DNA of 20,203 nucleotides from SZUA-287 sp036397975 (GTDB lineage Bacteria > Bacteroidota > Ignavibacteria > UBA10030 > UBA6906): NCBI GenBank assembly GCA_036397975.1, contig DASWHW010000130.1:1-20203 (forward strand). The letters run 5' to 3'. The first letter of the stretch is position 1; every line of letters starts with the position of its first letter. Position numbers and translations under genes: made by a program. Below are positions 1 through 8,200 of the stretch, piece after piece. The notes beneath the pieces are model-generated. The model was not told the DNA's origin and did not search any database. It saw only the letters and a program-made list of their open reading frames with translations.

Positions 1-1
1 G

Positions 2-1167
2 CAGCTCAAGATCGAGAACGCCGCACCTCCGTACTCCGTTGCACTCAGCCGGGACGGCAACACACTCTCAACCGTTCACATTCTCTCAAGCGACACGCTC
101 TTGATTGACGAAGGGCTTGCTCCGAGCACCACGTACACATATCGTGCGAGTCTCACGCTCGACAACAACATCGTTGTTCGAAGCCCGGACGCACAGGCGA
201 GGACGCTTGATACAACGAGCCACAACTGGGTGTTCGACCCGCCGGTGATGCTTGGGGATGGGAGCTCGAGCGTGTTGTACGATGTTGTGATTATAAACGA
301 CACGCTGGCTTACGCCGTTGGAGAGATCTACAAAATGGACAGCCTCGGGAATTGGGATCCGAATGCGTACAACCTGGTGAAATGGGATGGGAGTAGTTGG
401 GAGTTGATGAGGATACAGTTCTACACGATCTGTGGACAACCAAGTAGAACGCCATATCCCGCAAAGGCGATCTTTGCATTCAGCGAAAATGATGTTTGGA
501 TTACGTCACAAGGGGGTCAGGTTGCTCGTTGGGATGGAACAACGCAGACTGCAACGATGTGCATGCCGGATCCCTTCGTGGTCAACAAGCTATAGGGAGA
601 GAATCCTAGTTCAGTGTATGCGGTCGGCAACGGGGGAGGAATCGCGCGGTACGACGGCACGAGCTGGAGGCGCTTGGAGAGTGGGACAACGGCTGAGATT
701 AGGGATATTTGGGGGGCGGTTGATCCTGTCACCGATACGAGGACCATCCTGAGTGCCGTTTCCAATCAGTTTGAACCTGGAGATCGGAAGATCCTTCGTA
801 TCAATCCGCAGGAGACCGTTGACTCGCTGACGTGGCGAGCAGATCGTCGGCCGCTAGCATCTGGTTTGCAACCGAACGTAAACTTTTTGTCTCTGGCGGA
901 GGTGTTTTTATTGGCCGTGCGGATGGCAACTGGGTCGAGCAGACTGCAATTCCTCTCTACTATACCTATCACGTTCGCGGCGTTGCGAACAATGACGCGC
1001 TGGTCTGTGGAGGCTTTGGGCTCATCGCTCACTGGAACGGAGTTGGCTGGCGTGTCTGGGAAAACACAGGGGCATTCATTTGGTACTCCGCTGCTCATTC
1101 AAGCAACAGGTTCGTGGCAGTTGGGCAAACAAGCGGCCGTGCAATGGTACTTCAGATGCGACGTTAA
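2..1167 (+). pseudogene. Degraded Ignavibacteria-type surface/lipoprotein with fibronectin-like and propeller-like repeats, 5' end outside window
   Basis: Reading frame 2 is open from the window edge and gives a fibronectin-like segment (QLKIENAAPPYSVALSRDG, APSTTYTYRASL). It continues into repeats of the type NLVKWDGSSWELMR and AFSENDVWITSQGG. It stops at an in-frame TAG (593-595), and the same frame resumes at once with GENPSSVYAVGNGGGIARYDG. From memory, this family has NKLWGENP there, so TAG most likely replaces TGG (Trp). Near 848-856 the homologous reading moves to frame 1 (SIWFATERKLFVSGGG, then NNDALVCGGFGLIAHWNG) and ends at TAA 1165-1167 after GRAMVLQMRR, which resembles the family's usual C-terminus. 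Two independent lesions mean no full-length product. The family is known to me as predicted exported or lipid-anchored proteins of unknown function. The N-terminus is not visible, so a signal sequence cannot be checked. Confidence 0.8.
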
Positions 1168-1704
1168 GCGACAGGCTCCAGCTGTCTCCGGTACGCTTGC
1201 TCTTCTAATCCAGCGGTACAAACAGGTTAATAGTAATGCTGTCCCGTCGCCAGCCCTCCTCAAAGCTCCTCTCAGCGGCCAGGTGAGACTTGCCGGAGTG
1301 CAGTTCAATTCCACAAGCCAAACATCATTGAAGAGTATTGACCCCTTCGCGAAAGGAGAGAGCATTCTCTCTAACTCGACTCAAATCAAAAGGACTAAGC
1401 CCACGTCATTCGCACTCCATCCCAATCATCCCAACCCCTTCAATCCGACAACAACGATCAGGTTCGATTTGCCGGAGGGAAGCAACGTTTCACTTGTCAT
1501 CTATGATATCCTCGGCAGGCAGGTGGCAGAACTTGTGAAGGGAGAATACGAAGCCGGCTATCACTCCGTTACCTGGAACGCTTCATCGTTTGCAAGCGGG
1601 ATTTATCTAGCGAGGTTTGTTGCCCGCCAAATAGAAGGCAAGCCACGGATGCAAGCGGTGCGGTGAAGCTCTCAACGACACAGAAGCTTGTGCTCACCAA
1701 GTAA
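1168..1704 (+). pseudogene. Orphan type IX secretion C-terminal sorting domain, frameshifted
   Basis: Frame 2 carries a clear Por-secretion sorting domain: FALHPNHPNPFNPTTTIRF, then VSLVIYDILGRQVAELVKG, then YHSVTWNASSFASGIYLARF. In known proteins this is the last 80-90 residues of cargo exported by the type IX system. Frame 2 ends at 1666 with an atypical tail. Frame 1 gives the expected ending, TDASGAVKLSTTQKLVLTK, and stops at TAA 1702-1704. Removing 20 bases (1625-1644) would rejoin FVA to TDASG in frame. No recognisable passenger domain or start lies between 1168 and about 1390; that stretch gives low-complexity sequence with no family I know. It is probably the 3' remnant of a second gene rather than part of the preceding one, whose family appears to end at 1167. 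Confidence 0.7.
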
Positions 1705-1728
1705 TCAAAAAAGTCATGCTCTTACTGC

Positions 1729-1764
1729 AAAGCCCGGCTCCATCGAGTCGGGCTTTTATTTTGG
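1729..1764 (+). terminator. Rho-independent terminator after the type IX domain remnant
   Basis: A 12-bp stem (1729-1740 with 1745-1756, one G-U pair) closes a CATC loop and is followed by TATTTT. It lies 25 bases after the TAA at 1702-1704. Its core AAGCCCG...CGGGCTT is nearly the same as the terminator after cydB. Confidence 0.9.
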
Positions 1765-1804
1765 ATTTGTGTCTTCGCCGACTTTCTTGCTTCTCTCCAG
1801 CTCA

Positions 1805-1824
1805 TTGGGTAGATTGCTACCCGA
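1805..1824. repeat. Inverted repeat upstream of the rhomboid gene
   Basis: TTGGGTAG and CTACCCGA form an 8-bp stem (one T-G pair) around an ATTG loop, 66 bases before the rhomboid start. It is followed by A residues, not T, on the + strand, so it is not a terminator for upstream transcription. It could be a 5' leader hairpin or a protein-binding site; nothing in the sequence decides between these. Confidence 0.4.
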
Positions 1825-1890
1825 AAAATGCAAATCATGCCATCGAATGAGATTTAATCCGTCTACACCTGATAAAAACATCATACTGAA

Positions 1891-2646
1891 ATGATTTTCA
1901 TAACCCCCTGGGTTCTTCGCCTGTTGATTGCAAACCTCGTGGTCTTCGGTCTTCAGTATCTGCGGCCTGTCATTACAAATGAGTTCGCATTTCTTCCTGC
2001 ACTGATTATCGCAAAGCCGTGGACTGTCATCACGTACATGTTCTTGCATGGGGATGCGTACCATATTCTTTTCAATATGCTTGGACTTTTCTTTTTCGGG
2101 CCCCGAATGGAGATGCACCTCGGGAGCAAGAGGTTCTTAGGCTTGTATTTCGTCAGTGGTTTCGTTGCAGCGCTTATGTCATTCATGAATCCGTTCGCAC
2201 CGATTATCGGAGCTTCCGGAGCAGTGTATGGTGTATTTCTTGGATTTGCATATTTCTGGCCCAAGGATAAGATCTATATCTGGGGAGTTTTGCCGGTGGA
2301 GGCACGATGGATGGTTGTGGGTCTGACTGCACTTTCGCTCTTTGGCGGATTTAGCGGTGGAGGGAACATAGCTCACTTCGCACATCTTGGTGGATTCCTT
2401 GGCGGTTTCGTCTACTTGCGCATCCTGGACAAGACGAGTCGTGCTGCGCGATTCCAGAAACAGATTCAGTCGTTTGCGCATCAAGCCTCTGATATGCAGC
2501 GTTGGGAAAAAATTGAACGCGAACGTCTCCACGTGGTAAACCGGGAAGAGTTCGATAGAATCATGACGAAAATAAAAACGGTCGGTGCGGATGGCCTCAC
2601 CTCGGAGGAAAGAATGTTTATGAACCGATTCAGTGAAAATACATAA
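1891..2646 (+). CDS. Rhomboid family intramembrane serine protease
   Basis: This 251-residue polytopic membrane protein carries the rhomboid signatures: HxxxN at residues 58-62 (HILFN), the catalytic serine in GASGAVYG (Ser109), and the catalytic histidine in AHLGGFLGG (His165). Hydrophobic segments at about 8-24, 57-72, 81-99, 104-122, 139-152 and 163-176 fit the six-helix core. A charged tail (178-251, rich in Lys, Arg and Glu) is cytoplasmic by inference. Rhomboids cleave transmembrane substrates within the bilayer; the substrate here is unknown. ATG 1891 is the only plausible start, because an in-frame TAA lies at 1873-1875. No Shine-Dalgarno sequence is visible. The next gene starts 5 bases after the stop, so co-transcription is likely. 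Confidence 0.92.
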   Translation: MIFITPWVLRLLIANLVVFGLQYLRPVITNEFAFLPALIIAKPWTVITYMFLHGDAYHILFNMLGLFFFGPRMEMHLGSKRFLGLYFVSGFVAALMSFMNPFAPIIGASGAVYGVFLGFAYFWPKDKIYIWGVLPVEARWMVVGLTALSLFGGFSGGGNIAHFAHLGGFLGGFVYLRILDKTSRAARFQKQIQSFAHQASDMQRWEKIERERLHVVNREEFDRIMTKIKTVGADGLTSEERMFMNRFSENT

Positions 2647-2651
2647 AACTT

Positions 2652-3431
2652 ATGCGACTTCAATACTACGTTGTTGATGCCTTTGTCGGTGCCGGACTCA
2701 AAGGAAATCCCGCGGGCGTTTGTGTGCTGAACAAGTGGCTTCCGGATGAGAGACTGCAGGAGATTGCATCGGAAAACAATTTGTCCGAGACGGCATTCCT
2801 GGTAAAGGCCGGGAATGCGTTCGACCTTCGGTGGTTCACGCCTGCAGTTGAGGTTGACCTCTGCGGACATGCGACTCTTGCGAGCGGTTGCGTCGTGTTC
2901 AACTACCTGCACCCGGCGTTGGAGCGGGTTCAGTTCTCGACCAAAAGCTCTATTCTCACCGTCTCGAAGGACGACGAATTTCTTGCAATGGATTTTCCCT
3001 CGCGACCACCGGTTCTCGCAACTGACTCACCCGATATTGTCAATGGACTCGGCAAAGAGCCTCTGGAAGTTCACGCATCGCGTGATCTCCTTTGTCTCTT
3101 CAAATCGGAAGAAGAAGTCCGCTCGCTTACTCCGAACACGGAGATTCTTTCCCGGGTAGAGAACCTCGGGGTTATTGCCACGGCACCAGGCAATAAGTCT
3201 GATTTCGTGTCACGCTTCTTTGCTCCGCGTGCCGGGATACCGGAAGACCCGGTGACAGGGTCCGCACACTGCACACTCACCCCATTCTGGAGCCAGCGAC
3301 TTGGGAAAACAGAATTGCATGCCCTCCAGGTTTCTGCCAGAGGAGGAGAGATTTACTGCACCAACTATGGGGAACGGGTGAACCTTCGAGGCCGCGCCCG
3401 TGTTTTCATGGAAGGCGAAATCATTCTCTAG
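2652..3431 (+). CDS. PhzF family isomerase/epimerase-like protein
   Basis: This 259-residue protein has the diaminopimelate-epimerase-like fold of the PhzF family. Visible signatures are VDAFVGAGLKGNPAGV at 8-23, the catalytic glutamate Glu46 in NLSETAF, DLCGHATLAS at 69-78, and EDPVTGSAHC at 198-207. PhzF itself isomerises a phenazine precursor, but most genomic relatives have no known substrate and no phenazine genes are nearby. The call is therefore family level only. The length (about 260-300 is usual) and intact motifs suggest a working enzyme, probably cytosolic and dimeric like its relatives. It lies 5 bases after the rhomboid stop. Confidence 0.93.
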   Translation: MRLQYYVVDAFVGAGLKGNPAGVCVLNKWLPDERLQEIASENNLSETAFLVKAGNAFDLRWFTPAVEVDLCGHATLASGCVVFNYLHPALERVQFSTKSSILTVSKDDEFLAMDFPSRPPVLATDSPDIVNGLGKEPLEVHASRDLLCLFKSEEEVRSLTPNTEILSRVENLGVIATAPGNKSDFVSRFFAPRAGIPEDPVTGSAHCTLTPFWSQRLGKTELHALQVSARGGEIYCTNYGERVNLRGRARVFMEGEIIL

Positions 3432-3476
3432 TCCCGCCGATTACTTTCCTTCGATCCATGAAGACCCGGATATATC

Positions 3477-4244
3477 ATGAAGCTTCGCGTCATCTCCCTT
3501 GTTGTGTTGTTTGCGATTAGCCCCCTCGCAGTCGATGCGTATGCAATCGACCACTCCCTTCTTACAGAGGTTTTGAAAGAGTACGTGAAGAATGGGTCCG
3601 TCGATTACAAAGGTCTCAAAGACGATTCTCGCTTCTTGAAATACATCCAGCTTCTTGAAGGGTCAGACCCTACAGCGATCCAGCCCGAGGACACTCTTGC
3701 CTACTGGTTGAATGTGTACAACGCGTTTACCCTGAAGGTTATCTGCGACCACTACCCGCTGGAGAGTATTCGAGATCTGAACACAGGTCCGCTCGTCTTT
3801 GCGTACGCGTTGAAGACAACTGTCTGGGATAAGAAGTTTGTCACGCTGAACGGAAAACCATATACGCTGAACGAAGTTGAGCACGAACATCTTCGGACAA
3901 CCGGCGATGCGCGGGTACACTTTGCAATGGTGTGTGCTGCAAAGAGCTGTCCCTCTCTCCGACCGGAAGCGTATACTACCGCGAACCTGAATGCACAACT
4001 CAACGAGCAGGGGAGACTCTTCATGAGTCAACCATACAAGAACCGGTTCGATCTTCCACACAACAAGAAGATCATTATCTCAAAAATATTTGACTGGTTC
4101 GAGGAAGATTTTGTTCGTGACAGCGGATCTGTCGTCAAGTTCATTGCGAGGTTTGTTCCGTCGGAAGTCGCCCAACAACTAATCAGTCTTGAACAAGATC
4201 TCGATATCGACTACACGGAGTATGACTGGAGCCTGAACGAATGA
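3477..4244 (+). CDS. Exported DUF547 domain protein
   Basis: This 255-residue protein begins with a Sec signal peptide (MKLRVISLVVLFAISPLAVDAYA, with likely cleavage near residue 23). The remainder is a DUF547 domain: YWLNVYNAFTLKVI at 76-89, a VEHEHLR stretch at 134-140, and VHFAMVCAAKSCPSL at 147-161. The C-terminus DYTEYDWSLNE is typical of the family. DUF547 proteins are widespread in Bacteroidota and Proteobacteria and in plants, with no established reaction; the conserved His and Cys hint at an enzymatic or metal site, but this is unproven. It follows phzF-like by 45 bases and probably acts in the periplasm. Confidence 0.9.
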   Translation: MKLRVISLVVLFAISPLAVDAYAIDHSLLTEVLKEYVKNGSVDYKGLKDDSRFLKYIQLLEGSDPTAIQPEDTLAYWLNVYNAFTLKVICDHYPLESIRDLNTGPLVFAYALKTTVWDKKFVTLNGKPYTLNEVEHEHLRTTGDARVHFAMVCAAKSCPSLRPEAYTTANLNAQLNEQGRLFMSQPYKNRFDLPHNKKIIISKIFDWFEEDFVRDSGSVVKFIARFVPSEVAQQLISLEQDLDIDYTEYDWSLNE

Positions 4245-4263
4245 GAGGCATGCCTGTTTTGTT

Positions 4264-4304
4264 TCTTGAGAACGTATGTTTTATCTTGAGCGTATCCTGT
4301 CAAG
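4264..4304. repeat. Short direct and inverted repeats in the pnuC leader
   Basis: TCTTGAGAACGTAT (4264-4277) is imperfectly repeated as TCTTGAGCGTAT (4284-4295). CTTGA (4285-4289) is inverted as TCAAG (4300-4304) with a 10-base spacer. They sit just upstream of the pnuC ribosome binding site and might be an operator. The repeats are short and may be chance. Confidence 0.25.
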
Positions 4305-4317
4305 CATGGGAGATTGA

Positions 4318-4908
4318 ATGGATCCAATTGAAATAGTTGCGACCATCTTTGGATTGCTCTGTGTATGGTTCATTGTGCGGGAAAGTATCTGGACATTTCC
4401 CACCGGGATCATCATGGTCTCGCTCTACATTATTATTTTCTACCAGGTGCGTCTCTACTCGGATATGGGGCTGCAGGTGTTTTATGTCGCCTTCAATATC
4501 TACGGGTGGTATAATTGGCTCCATGGCGGGAAAGACCACGGCAAGTTGACTGTTTCCTACATCGGGTCGAAAGAGGCGGTGCTCTGGACCGTGATCGGCG
4601 GCGTTACTATTGCGGCGTTGGGGTATGGAATGAGTACCTACACCAACGCGTCTTTCCCCTATTGGGACGCATCCACAACTATTATGAGCCTGATTGCACA
4701 ATGGCTGATGACAAGAAAAGTTATCGAACACTGGCTGTTGTGGATTACGGTCGATGTGATTTCGATTTGCTTGTATCTGCTTAAATCACTCTACCTGACA
4801 AGCGGCCTGTATGCAGTGTTTCTCATACTCAGCATTATGGGATATGTCGAGTGGAGGAAAAGCTATAGAACCCTGGCAACATCGACACCCGAAGGCTCGT
4901 ATGCATAA
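4318..4908 (+). CDS. pnuC: PnuC-type nicotinamide riboside transporter
   Basis: This 196-residue membrane protein has about seven hydrophobic segments and the PnuC signatures: WTFPTGIIMVSLYI near 25-38, YSDMGLQVFYVAFNIYGWYNW at about 47-67, DASTTIMSLIAQWLMTRK at 117-134, and the C-terminal YLTSGLYAVFLILSIMGYVEWR. PnuC proteins take up nicotinamide riboside by facilitated diffusion for NAD synthesis; some relatives carry other vitamins such as thiamine (PnuT), so the substrate is inferred. GGGAGA at 4308-4313 is a good ribosome binding site for ATG 4318. The 73-base gap after the DUF547 gene is too short for a TPP riboswitch, so regulation of that kind is not supported. Length is typical. Confidence 0.92.
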   Translation: MDPIEIVATIFGLLCVWFIVRESIWTFPTGIIMVSLYIIIFYQVRLYSDMGLQVFYVAFNIYGWYNWLHGGKDHGKLTVSYIGSKEAVLWTVIGGVTIAALGYGMSTYTNASFPYWDASTTIMSLIAQWLMTRKVIEHWLLWITVDVISICLYLLKSLYLTSGLYAVFLILSIMGYVEWRKSYRTLATSTPEGSYA

Positions 4909-4953
4909 ACCGAAGAAACCGAACAACCATCAGGACGTCGAAAGGAACAAACA

Positions 4954-5274
4954 ATGCTGCTCGTAACAACACCATCGGTAGACGGAAAAAAAGTATCGCA
5001 TTACCTCGGCATCGTCAGCGGCGAGGCGATTCTGGGGGCAAATATTTTCAAGGATTTTTTCGCCGGTATTAGGGATATCGTCGGCGGAAGGTCAGCCGCC
5101 TATGAAGAAGAGCTCCGCAAGGCGAAGGATATTGCCCTTGCAGAAATGGCTGAACAGGCAAAAATGATGGGAGGCAACGCTGTCCTCGGCGTTGACCTCG
5201 ACTATGAAACCATCGGCGCTAATGGCAGCATGCTGATGGTGAGTGCAAGCGGAACTGCGGTACAGCTGGAATAG
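4954..5274 (+). CDS. YbjQ/UPF0145 family protein
   Basis: This 106-residue protein matches the YbjQ (DUF74, UPF0145) family. It begins MLLVTTPSVDGKKVSHYLGI, has GEAILGANIFKDFFAGIRDI at 23-42, and ends with GGNAVLGVDLDYETIG at 73-88 and a conserved hydrophobic strand. The family is a small oligomeric fold sometimes listed as heavy-metal-binding, without a proven role. It has no signal peptide or membrane segment, so it is presumably cytosolic. AAGGA lies about 10 bases before the ATG and supports the start. It follows pnuC by 45 bases. Confidence 0.93.
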   Translation: MLLVTTPSVDGKKVSHYLGIVSGEAILGANIFKDFFAGIRDIVGGRSAAYEEELRKAKDIALAEMAEQAKMMGGNAVLGVDLDYETIGANGSMLMVSASGTAVQLE

Positions 5275-5372
5275 TCTCAACTGTTTCGACTCTCGGTTTT
5301 TTTTCATACCATGGGTGCACACCAATTTGTACCCCTCTTCTTCCTTGTTTTTTTCTAATCTGAGGTGAACGC

Positions 5373-6701
5373 ATGAAAATCCAAATCTCTCTCTTTGTTT
5401 TACTATGCATCTGGACAGGAGTAACCATGGCGGGATCGATTTTTCCGTATGAATACAAGCAGGAGGTATTGCCGAACGGACTCAAGGTCATCATGATACC
5501 GATGGACAGTCCCGGTCTTGTCGCATACTATTCCATCGTCCGGACAGGAAGTCGGGATGAAGTCGAGAAAGGCAAGTCGGGTTTTGCCCATTTCTTCGAG
5601 CACATGATGTTTCGCGGTACGAAGAATTATCCCGGACCTGTCTACGACAGCATCATGACAACCATCGGCGCGGATGCAAATGCCTACACCACCGATGATC
5701 TGACCGCATATCATCTAAACTTTGCAAAGGATGACCTCGAAAAAGTTGTGGAACTGGAAAGCGATCGGTTCCAAAATCTCTCGTACCCTGAATCCGGATT
5801 CCAGACCGAGGCGGGCGCCGTGTACGGAGAATACCGGAAGGGAATTACCCAACCCTTCTGGGTTCTGAACGAGAAGATGCAAAATCTCGCGTACGACGTT
5901 CACACCTACAAACACACGACTATCGGTTTTGAGGAAGACATCAAAGCAATGCCCCAGGCATTCGAGTACAGCAAGGGTTTCTTCAACCGATTTTACCGTC
6001 CGGAAAATGTCGTCCTCGTTGTTGCTGGGGACATTGATCCGTCAGCTACGGTAACGCTCGTCAAGAAATATTATGGTGGATGGGAAAAGGGCTATGTGCA
6101 ACCGCAGGTTACTCCCGAGCCGCCACAAAAGAAAGAACGGATAGGCAATGTCTCTTATTCGGGAAAAACCTTGCCGATCATTGACATCGCATACAAAGGT
6201 GATGCATTGGATCCGGAGAATACGGACTACGTCGCCTCCTTGCTGCTTGGTGATCTGGCATTTGGGGAAAACAGTGATCTGTACAAGAAACTTTACATTC
6301 AGGAGCAGAAGGTGCAGTTTATTGGCGCCAGCATTCCGATGAATCGCGATGTTCCTCTTTTCGAAATATACTCGATGGTCAAAAGCGAAAATGACCTCGA
6401 CTACATTCGGGACGAAGTCTATAAAACTTTGGAGACGTTCAAAACAAATCCGGTCGATGCAACAAAACTTGAAAACCTGAAGAAGAGAAACAAGTATAGT
6501 TTCCTGATGGGTCTGGATACTCCGGACAATGTTGCTGGGGGCCTTGCCCGACTGGTTGCGGTAACGGGAGGGATTGATATTGTTGACCAGCTGTACGGAC
6601 AGATGGAGAAGGTCACCCCGGAGCACATTACGAGCGCAGCGAAAAAATATTTCGTTCCTGAGCGTCGCACTGTGGTTGTTTTGAAAGGAGTCCAGAAATG
6701 A
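5373..6701 (+). CDS. Exported M16 family zinc metallopeptidase, catalytic member
   Basis: This 442-residue M16 protein starts with a signal peptide (residues 1-20, ending TMA) followed by the standard N-terminal strand YEYKQEVLPNGLKVIMIP. The inverted zinc motif HxxEH is intact: His73, Glu76 and His77 in HFFEHMMF. The third ligand is Glu153 in VYGEYRKG, 76 residues after His77, as expected. M16 enzymes degrade peptides inside a closed clamp; substrates here are unknown, and the signal peptide places it in the periplasm or outer envelope. AGGTG at 5363-5367 supports ATG 5373. Its stop overlaps the start of the next M16-like gene (ATGA), pointing to translational coupling and a heterodimer. Confidence 0.95.
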   Translation: MKIQISLFVLLCIWTGVTMAGSIFPYEYKQEVLPNGLKVIMIPMDSPGLVAYYSIVRTGSRDEVEKGKSGFAHFFEHMMFRGTKNYPGPVYDSIMTTIGADANAYTTDDLTAYHLNFAKDDLEKVVELESDRFQNLSYPESGFQTEAGAVYGEYRKGITQPFWVLNEKMQNLAYDVHTYKHTTIGFEEDIKAMPQAFEYSKGFFNRFYRPENVVLVVAGDIDPSATVTLVKKYYGGWEKGYVQPQVTPEPPQKKERIGNVSYSGKTLPIIDIAYKGDALDPENTDYVASLLLGDLAFGENSDLYKKLYIQEQKVQFIGASIPMNRDVPLFEIYSMVKSENDLDYIRDEVYKTLETFKTNPVDATKLENLKKRNKYSFLMGLDTPDNVAGGLARLVAVTGGIDIVDQLYGQMEKVTPEHITSAAKKYFVPERRTVVVLKGVQK

Positions 6702-8200
6702 AAACGATCGTACGTATTTTCACTGTTCTCACTTTGTTTGTATCGATTCACTGCGGAGGTAGCGTGTCAGACGACAAGACGGTATTATTGACAGTGCCCA
6801 ATGATCCAACCGTATCCTTCCGCGTGTGGTTCAAAGTCGGCTCCCAAAACGATCCTCCCGGCAAAGAGGGACTGGCCAACATCACCGCCTCCATGCTTAC
6901 GGATGCGGCAACGAAACAAAACTCGTACGAGCAAATTCTCGATAAGTTGTATCCGCTTGCTGCCTCGTACAATGCCTCCACCTCTGTGGAAATGACGGTG
7001 ATCTCGGGGCGCTCACATAAGGATAACCTGAAAGAATACTTTCCTCTTTTTACCCAGGCGATCCTCGAGCCGGCATTGAAGCAGGATGACCTGGATCGGA
7101 TCAAGAGCCGGGTGACTAATTACCTTGAAAACATTCTTCGGTATGCAAGTGATGAAGAGCTGGGGAAAGCGGTTCTCTATAATGAGATTTTTGCGGGGAC
7201 TCCGTATGGACACATCGATGAAGGCCTCATCGAGAGTGTGAAGAGTATTACGCTGGACGATGTCCGCGGTTTCTATCAGGAACATTATACAAAAGACAAT
7301 TTTGTTGTTGGCGTAGGAGGAGGCTTTGACGATACGTTGGTACGGCAACTCAAGGAACAGTTAGCCGGACTCCCCGTTGGCAAGTCCAACAAGGCGCTTC
7401 CTCCTTCCCCGAAGGCGATTAACGGGATGGAAGTGGTGATTGTGGAAAAGGATGCTGCATCGACTGCGATTAGCATGGGATTCCCGATGGATCTTCTCCG
7501 CGGGTCAAAAGAGTGGTACGCTCTGGCAATAGCGAACTCATGGCTCGGCGAACATCGAAACTCCAGCAGTCACCTCTACCACGTCATCCGTGAATCGCGC
7601 GGGTTAAATTACGGCGACTACTCATACATCGAAAATTTCCCAAACGGCGGCAGATTAAGCATGCCGCCGCAGAATGTGGCACGAAGAAAACAGATATTTG
7701 AAATCTGGATCCGGCCTGTTCCGAACGAAGCCCGACACTTTGCGTTGCGTGCCGCTCTTCGTGAATTCCAAATGCTTGTGGAAAAGGGGATGACGCAGGA
7801 GAACTTCGAGCTCACAAGGAATTTCCTGAAGAAGTATGTGCTACACTATGCGCCGACAACAATGGAACGGCTTGGCTATGCGCTCGACGATCGCTTCTAT
7901 GACGTCGACGGGAGTCACCTGGAGCGATTCCGAAAGATGATGGATGAAATAACGCTTGCCGATGTCAATGCCGCGATAAAAAAACATTGGCAGTACGGCG
8001 ACATGAAGGTCGTGATCATTACGAACGAAGCCGAGAAAATGAAGGACGCACTGGTGAGCAATACACCGAGTCCGATCACCTACACAAGCCCTAAACCGGA
8101 GGATATTCTTACAGAGGATAAGGAGATCATTTCATTTCCTCTGGATATCAAAACGGAGTCGGTCAAGACAATCCCGGTGGCTGATTTGTTTGTGAAGTAG
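6698..8200 (+). CDS. M16 family protein lacking the zinc site, non-catalytic partner
   Basis: This 500-residue protein has M16 architecture. The position aligned with HxxEH reads NITAS (in GKEGLANITASMLTD), so both metal-binding histidines and the catalytic glutamate are gone. A conserved R/Y-type region, RESRGLNYGDYSYIE, is kept; in bacterial M16B pairs the non-catalytic subunit supplies this region to position substrate. The N-terminus MKTIVRIFTVLTLFVSIHCGG looks like a lipoprotein signal with Cys19, although His at -1 is not a canonical lipobox. A tail after about residue 455, rich in Pro, Thr and Glu, is extra. ATG 6698 overlaps the TGA of the catalytic gene by four bases. Confidence 0.92.
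   Translation: MKTIVRIFTVLTLFVSIHCGGSVSDDKTVLLTVPNDPTVSFRVWFKVGSQNDPPGKEGLANITASMLTDAATKQNSYEQILDKLYPLAASYNASTSVEMTVISGRSHKDNLKEYFPLFTQAILEPALKQDDLDRIKSRVTNYLENILRYASDEELGKAVLYNEIFAGTPYGHIDEGLIESVKSITLDDVRGFYQEHYTKDNFVVGVGGGFDDTLVRQLKEQLAGLPVGKSNKALPPSPKAINGMEVVIVEKDAASTAISMGFPMDLLRGSKEWYALAIANSWLGEHRNSSSHLYHVIRESRGLNYGDYSYIENFPNGGRLSMPPQNVARRKQIFEIWIRPVPNEARHFALRAALREFQMLVEKGMTQENFELTRNFLKKYVLHYAPTTMERLGYALDDRFYDVDGSHLERFRKMMDEITLADVNAAIKKHWQYGDMKVVIITNEAEKMKDALVSNTPSPITYTSPKPEDILTEDKEIISFPLDIKTESVKTIPVADLFVK

Noticed and set aside
614..1666. A single 350-codon open frame covering the middle and the sorting domain
   Set aside because: Between about 856 and 1167 the homologous protein is in another frame, so the open frame there is accidental. 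It joins two pieces of different genes.
5298..5305. T-run after the YbjQ gene as a terminator
   Set aside because: The only pairing upstream is a 4-bp AGTC/GACT stem with a long loop, too weak to call.
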